Assembly: GCA_031274075.1 (NCBI GenBank)
Contig: JAISQQ010000125.1
Location: forward strand, 1 to 9,420
DNA: 9,420 bases
Direction of reading: 5' to 3'
DNA from: Accumulibacter sp.
Lineage (GTDB): Bacteria > Pseudomonadota > Gammaproteobacteria > Burkholderiales > Rhodocyclaceae
A model generated the notes under the pieces. That model had not been told where the DNA came from. It searched no databases and worked only from the letters and a program-made list of their open reading frames with translations. Positions 5,788 through 9,420 of the stretch are shown here, one piece after another. Position 1 is the stretch's first letter. Each line of letters starts with the position of its first letter. The translations under genes were made by a program, and so were the position numbers.

Positions 5788-7082
5788 GCGCAAGCGAACA
5801 AAGCAACGACCTCCCCCCGGATTTCCTCATCGCCGAGACCGCCTCCCGCCCGCGCTGGCGCTGGAAGCTCCTGGCCCTGGCCGGCGTCGCCGCCGTCGCC
5901 GCCGCGTTCTTCCTGTTCTACGGCAATGGCCAGGACGCGGGCGGACGCTACCTGACCGAGAACGCGGTCAGCGGCACCCTGGTGGTCAGCATCTCGGCCA
6001 GCGGCACGCTGCAGCCGACGCGCTCGGTCGACGTCGGCAGCGAGCTTTCCGGCACGCTGGAAGCGGTGCTGGCCGAAGAGAACGACCAGGTGACCAAGGG
6101 CCAGGTGATCGCCCGCCTGGACACCGCCAAGCTGCGCGACGCGGTGACCCGCTCGAAGGCGGTGCTCGCCGCCGCCGCCGCCGAGGTGGCGCAGCACGAG
6201 GCGACGCTGGTCGAGGCGCGCGCCAACTTCGAGCGCCTGCGCCGCGTCGCCGAACTCTCCGGCGGGCAGGTGCCGTCGAAGAGCGAACTGGAGACCGGGG
6301 AAGCCGCCTACCGGCGCGCCGTGGCCAACCTCGCCAGCGCCCGCGCCTCGGTCTCGCAGGCCAGGGCGACGCTGCAAACCGACGAAACCAACATCGAAAA
6401 GGCGGTGATCCGCTCGCCGATCAACGGCGTCGTGCTGGCGCGCAAGGTCGAGCCTGGCCAGACGGTGGCCGCGCAGATGACCACGCCGGTAATGTTTACC
6501 ATCGCCGAGGACCTGACCCAGATGGAACTCCAGGTCAAGGTGGACGAAGCCGACGTCAGTTCGGTGCGGCTCGGGCAGCCCGCCAGCTTCACCGTCTCGG
6601 CCTGGCCGGGGCGCGATTTCCCGGCCAGCATCCAGCGCATCGGCATCGGCTCGACGACGACCGACAACGTGGTCACCTACAAGACCGTGCTCTCGGTGAG
6701 CAACGACGACCTGGCCCTGCGTCCCGGCATGACCGCCACCGCGCGCATCATCACCGCCCAGCGCGAAAACGCGCTGCTGGTGTCGAACGCCGCGCTGCGC
6801 TTCTCGCCGCCCGCCGCGCCGGCGGCCGAGCCTTCGGGCAGCATCCTGGCGCGCATCCTGCCGCGTCCGCCGCGGCGGCAGCGCAGGCCGCAACAGGTGC
6901 AGCAGGGGCAGGCCGCGCCCGAGCCGGGCGTGACCCGGACGGTCTGGGTGCTGCGCGACGGCGCGCCCGCCGCGATCCATGTCCAGACCGGCGTCAGCAA
7001 CGGCCGCCAGACCGAAATCGTCGGCGGCCGGCTCGCCGCCGGCACGCCGGTGATCATCGACTATCAGGAAAAAACCAAGTGA
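5784..7082 (+). CDS. macA: MacA-like periplasmic membrane-fusion protein
   Basis: Periplasmic adaptor, 432 residues, linking the inner-membrane ABC pump to the outer-membrane channel. Seen: one N-terminal membrane anchor (about 27-46), lipoyl-like half (GTLEAVLAEENDQVTKGQVIA, 90-110), coiled-coil hairpin (about 112-205), second lipoyl half (IRSPINGVVLARKVEPGQTV, 209-228), beta-barrel domain (about 245-330, with VDEADVSSVRLGQ), and a membrane-proximal domain (about 385-428). The order and motifs match MacA rather than RND adaptors, supported by the ABC genes downstream. Residues 341-382 are a Pro/Arg/Gln/Ala-rich insertion between barrel and membrane-proximal domain. ATG at 5784 overlaps the preceding TGA; GGAG (5769-5772) is the likely ribosome site. 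Confidence 0.93.
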   Translation: MSASEQSNDLPPDFLIAETASRPRWRWKLLALAGVAAVAAAFFLFYGNGQDAGGRYLTENAVSGTLVVSISASGTLQPTRSVDVGSELSGTLEAVLAEENDQVTKGQVIARLDTAKLRDAVTRSKAVLAAAAAEVAQHEATLVEARANFERLRRVAELSGGQVPSKSELETGEAAYRRAVANLASARASVSQARATLQTDETNIEKAVIRSPINGVVLARKVEPGQTVAAQMTTPVMFTIAEDLTQMELQVKVDEADVSSVRLGQPASFTVSAWPGRDFPASIQRIGIGSTTTDNVVTYKTVLSVSNDDLALRPGMTATARIITAQRENALLVSNAALRFSPPAAPAAEPSGSILARILPRPPRRQRRPQQVQQGQAAPEPGVTRTVWVLRDGAPAAIHVQTGVSNGRQTEIVGGRLAAGTPVIIDYQEKTK

Positions 7083-7089
7083 GGGCGCC

Positions 7090-7788
7090 GTGAGCACCCC
7101 CGCGCTGATCTCCCTGCGCGGCGTCACCAAGACCTACGGACAGGGCCTGGCGGCGCTCCAGGCGCTCAAGGGCGTCGACCTGGACATCCTGCCCGGCCAG
7201 TTCGTGGCGATCATGGGGCCGAGCGGTTCGGGCAAATCGACGGCGCTCAACATCCTGGGCTGCCTCGACGGGCCGACCGCCGGCGCCTACCGCTTCCGCA
7301 ACATCGCCGTCGAGGCGCTGTCGCGCAACCAGCGCGCCCTGCTGCGCCGGCACTACCTGGGTTTCGTCTTCCAGGGCTTCAACCTCTTGTCGCGCACCTC
7401 GGCGCAGGAGAACGTCGAATTGCCGCTGCTTTACCGCGGCACGGCGGCGGCCCGGCGGCACGCCGCGGCGCGCGAGGCGCTCAGGCAGGTCGGACTGACC
7501 GGATGGGAACACCACACGCCGGCCGAACTCTCCGGCGGCCAACAGCAGCGCGTGGCCATCGCCCGCGCCATCGTCACCCGTCCGCTGGTGCTGCTGGCCG
7601 ACGAGCCGACCGGCAATCTCGACAGCAAGCGCGGCCACGAAATCATGGATCTGCTGGTCGCGCTCAACCGCGAGCAGGGAATCACCATCATCATGGTCAC
7701 GCACGAACCCGAAATGGCCGGCTACGCCGACCGCGTGGTGAAGTTCGTCGACGGACTGGTGGCCAGCGACGAGGAAAGGAAACGATGA
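7090..7788 (+). CDS. MacB-type ABC exporter ATP-binding protein
   Basis: Cytoplasmic ATPase subunit, 232 residues, powering the MacB-like permease. Seen: Walker A GPSGSGKS (43-50), Q-loop Gln95, signature LSGGQ (147-151), Walker B VLLADEP (167-173), and switch His205. The sequence around [14 protein letters not shown] is the MacB/LolD subclass. In E. coli MacB this domain is fused to the membrane part; here it is a separate protein, a common arrangement. GTG at 7090 follows the fusion-protein stop by 7 bases with GAGGG (7081-7085) upstream. Its TGA (7786-7788) overlaps an ATG (7785) preceded by a strong ribosome site. That ATG is no longer the permease start, because a repeat element follows. 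Confidence 0.95.
   Translation: MSTPALISLRGVTKTYGQGLAALQALKGVDLDILPGQFVAIMGPSGSGKSTALNILGCLDGPTAGAYRFRNIAVEALSRNQRALLRRHYLGFVFQGFNLLSRTSAQENVELPLLYRGTAAARRHAAAREALRQVGLTGWEHHTPAELSGGQQQRVAIARAIVTRPLVLLADEPTGNLDSKRGHEIMDLLVALNREQGITIIMVTHEPEMAGYADRVVKFVDGLVASDEERKR
7771..7787 (+). promoter_or_regulatory. Orphaned Shine-Dalgarno/ATGA coupling site
   Basis: GAGGAAAGGAAACGATG contains GAGGA (nine bases from the ATG) and AGGA (four bases) before ATG at 7785, which overlaps the ATPase stop codon. This is the expected form of a coupled permease start, and the first gene junction of the operon (5784) also uses ATGA. The repeat element begins directly after it, and the real permease start lies 427 bases downstream without a comparable ribosome site. 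The idea that this was the original permease start is inferred. Confidence 0.6.
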
Positions 7789-7814
7789 AACGTCGCAAAG
7801 TAAAAACCTACTTT
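7788..7814 (+). repeat. Left terminal inverted repeat of the element
   Basis: Starts AAACGTCGCAAAG and ends CCTACTTT. The 27 bases equal the reverse complement of 8160-8186 at 25 positions; the two mismatches are adjacent, at positions 8 and 9. The same 27 bases recur as a direct copy at 7978-8004 with one change. Confidence 0.75.
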
Positions 7815-8159
7815 GCGCCGGCTTGTTTACCCGAAAAAGGCAGGCAGAGCCTTCCTTTTTCGGAGGAAAAAGCAACGAAAACCCCACGTGGCTGGGGAGG
7901 GGGTTTCGTTGGGTTCAACGGGTTTGAAGGCGGGCTTCGCCTGCCTTCAAACCACAAATATCCCCGGCCAAACAATGAAACGTCGCAAAGTAAAAATCTA
8001 CTTTGCGCCGGGTTGTTTATCCGAAAAAGGCAGGCAGAGCCTTCCTTTTTCGGAGGGAAAAGCAACGAAAACCCCGCACGGATGGGGAGGGTTTTCGTTG
8101 GGTTTGACGGGTTTGAAGGCAGGCTTCGCCTGCCTTCAAACCGCAAATATCCCCGGCCA

Positions 8160-8186
8160 AAAGTAGGTTTTTACTTTTGGACGTTT
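8160..8186 (-). repeat. Right terminal inverted repeat of the element
   Basis: Starts AAAGTAGG and ends GGACGTTT on the plus strand. It is the inverted counterpart of 7788-7814. The loop sequence of its inner hairpin is inverted too (GGTTTT against AAAACC), so this is real inversion, not just the hairpin's own symmetry. Confidence 0.75.
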
Positions 8187-8208
8187 ACTTTACTTTTGGA
8201 CGTTTACT
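8171..8208 (+). repeat. Perfect 19-bp tandem duplication just before the permease start
   Basis: TTACTTTTGGACGTTTACT occurs at 8171-8189 and again at 8190-8208 with no gap or mismatch. It overlaps the right inverted repeat and ends three bases before the permease ATG. It supplies the entire initiation region, in which only GGA (8198-8200, 11 bases from the ATG) could act as a poor ribosome site. Confidence 0.9.
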
Positions 8209-8211
8209 TTT

Positions 8212-9420
<1,209 letters not shown>

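Larger units (their letters stand above)
7785..8211 (+). repeat. Structured tandem-repeat element inserted between ATPase and permease genes
   Basis: The 427 bases consist of two direct copies of a roughly 190-bp unit (7785-7974 and 7975-8163; about 14 differences by eye, near 92% identity), then an inverted copy of the element's left end and a 19-bp duplication. Each unit carries four hairpins: CGCAAAGTA/TACTTTGCG (7794-7817; 7984-8007), CCGAAAAAGG/CCTTTTTCGG (7831-7863; 8021-8053), AACGAAAACCC/GGGTTTTCGTT (8064-8099, less regular at 7874-7910), and a 14-bp stem with TTC loop (8111-8141 perfect; 7922-7952 with one G-T pair). Reading frames exist here, but translations are low-complexity and resemble no known family. 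It carries no transposase. It could be a non-autonomous mobile repeat or an RNA-level regulator of the operon. Confidence 0.85.

Noticed and set aside
7831..7863. Intrinsic terminator between ATPase and permease
   Set aside because: The T-run is part of the stem's own 3' arm and no U-tract follows the stem, so standard termination is not expected. A role in RNA processing remains possible.
7813..8166. 117-codon plus-strand frame and a similar minus-strand frame (8146-7808) inside the repeat element
   Set aside because: All readings simply translate the same repeat twice, have no known domain, and the hairpins account for the sequence better than coding does. A small peptide cannot be fully excluded.
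7785..8211. CRISPR array
   Set aside because: There are only two long, near-adjacent copies with internal hairpins and no unique spacers of regular size, and no cas genes nearby.

Overview
The window looks like chromosomal DNA of a GC-rich Gram-negative bacterium. Lipoprotein and periplasmic signals, an outer-membrane efflux factor and EnvZ/OmpR-like signalling proteins all point to an outer membrane. High GC, codon use and gene style suggest a betaproteobacterium, perhaps Rhodocyclales-like. That placement is inference only.

Layout. (1) 1-317, minus: 5' part of a zinc-dependent medium-chain alcohol dehydrogenase, cut by the window edge. (2) 318-979: gene-poor spacer with an AT-rich island, small GC hairpins and arrays phased at seven bases. 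(3) 980-3144, minus: an OmpR-like response regulator followed by an EnvZ-like histidine kinase, start and stop overlapping. (4) 3145-3432: divergent promoter region with repeated 14-bp boxes. (5) 3433-4053, plus: a small exported Spy/CpxP-like protein with a His-rich tail, followed by a terminator at 4222-4242. (6) 4300-9420, plus: an operon for a tripartite MacAB-TolC-type exporter in the order outer-membrane lipoprotein (NodT/TolC type), membrane-fusion protein (MacA type), ABC ATPase, ABC permease (together MacB-like, but as two polypeptides).

Working together: the kinase probably senses envelope conditions and phosphorylates the regulator, which probably controls its own operon and the divergent Spy-like gene, as in the Cpx arrangement. 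The adjacent exporter could be a further target, but no shared operator was found in front of it. The exporter would use ATP hydrolysis in the inner membrane to drive substrate from the periplasm through the fusion protein and outer-membrane channel.

The most unusual feature is a 427-bp structured repeat element between the ATPase and permease genes (7785-8211). It contains two 190-bp tandem units about 92% identical by eye, each made of four hairpins, and ends in an inverted copy of its own left end. It separates a strong Shine-Dalgarno/ATGA coupling site from the permease start. The frame opened at that ATG has no stop in the element or anywhere in the following permease gene, and is one base out of register with the permease. 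I see no wholly new multi-gene system. The novelty is in this element and in short phased repeats, some of which have entered coding sequence.
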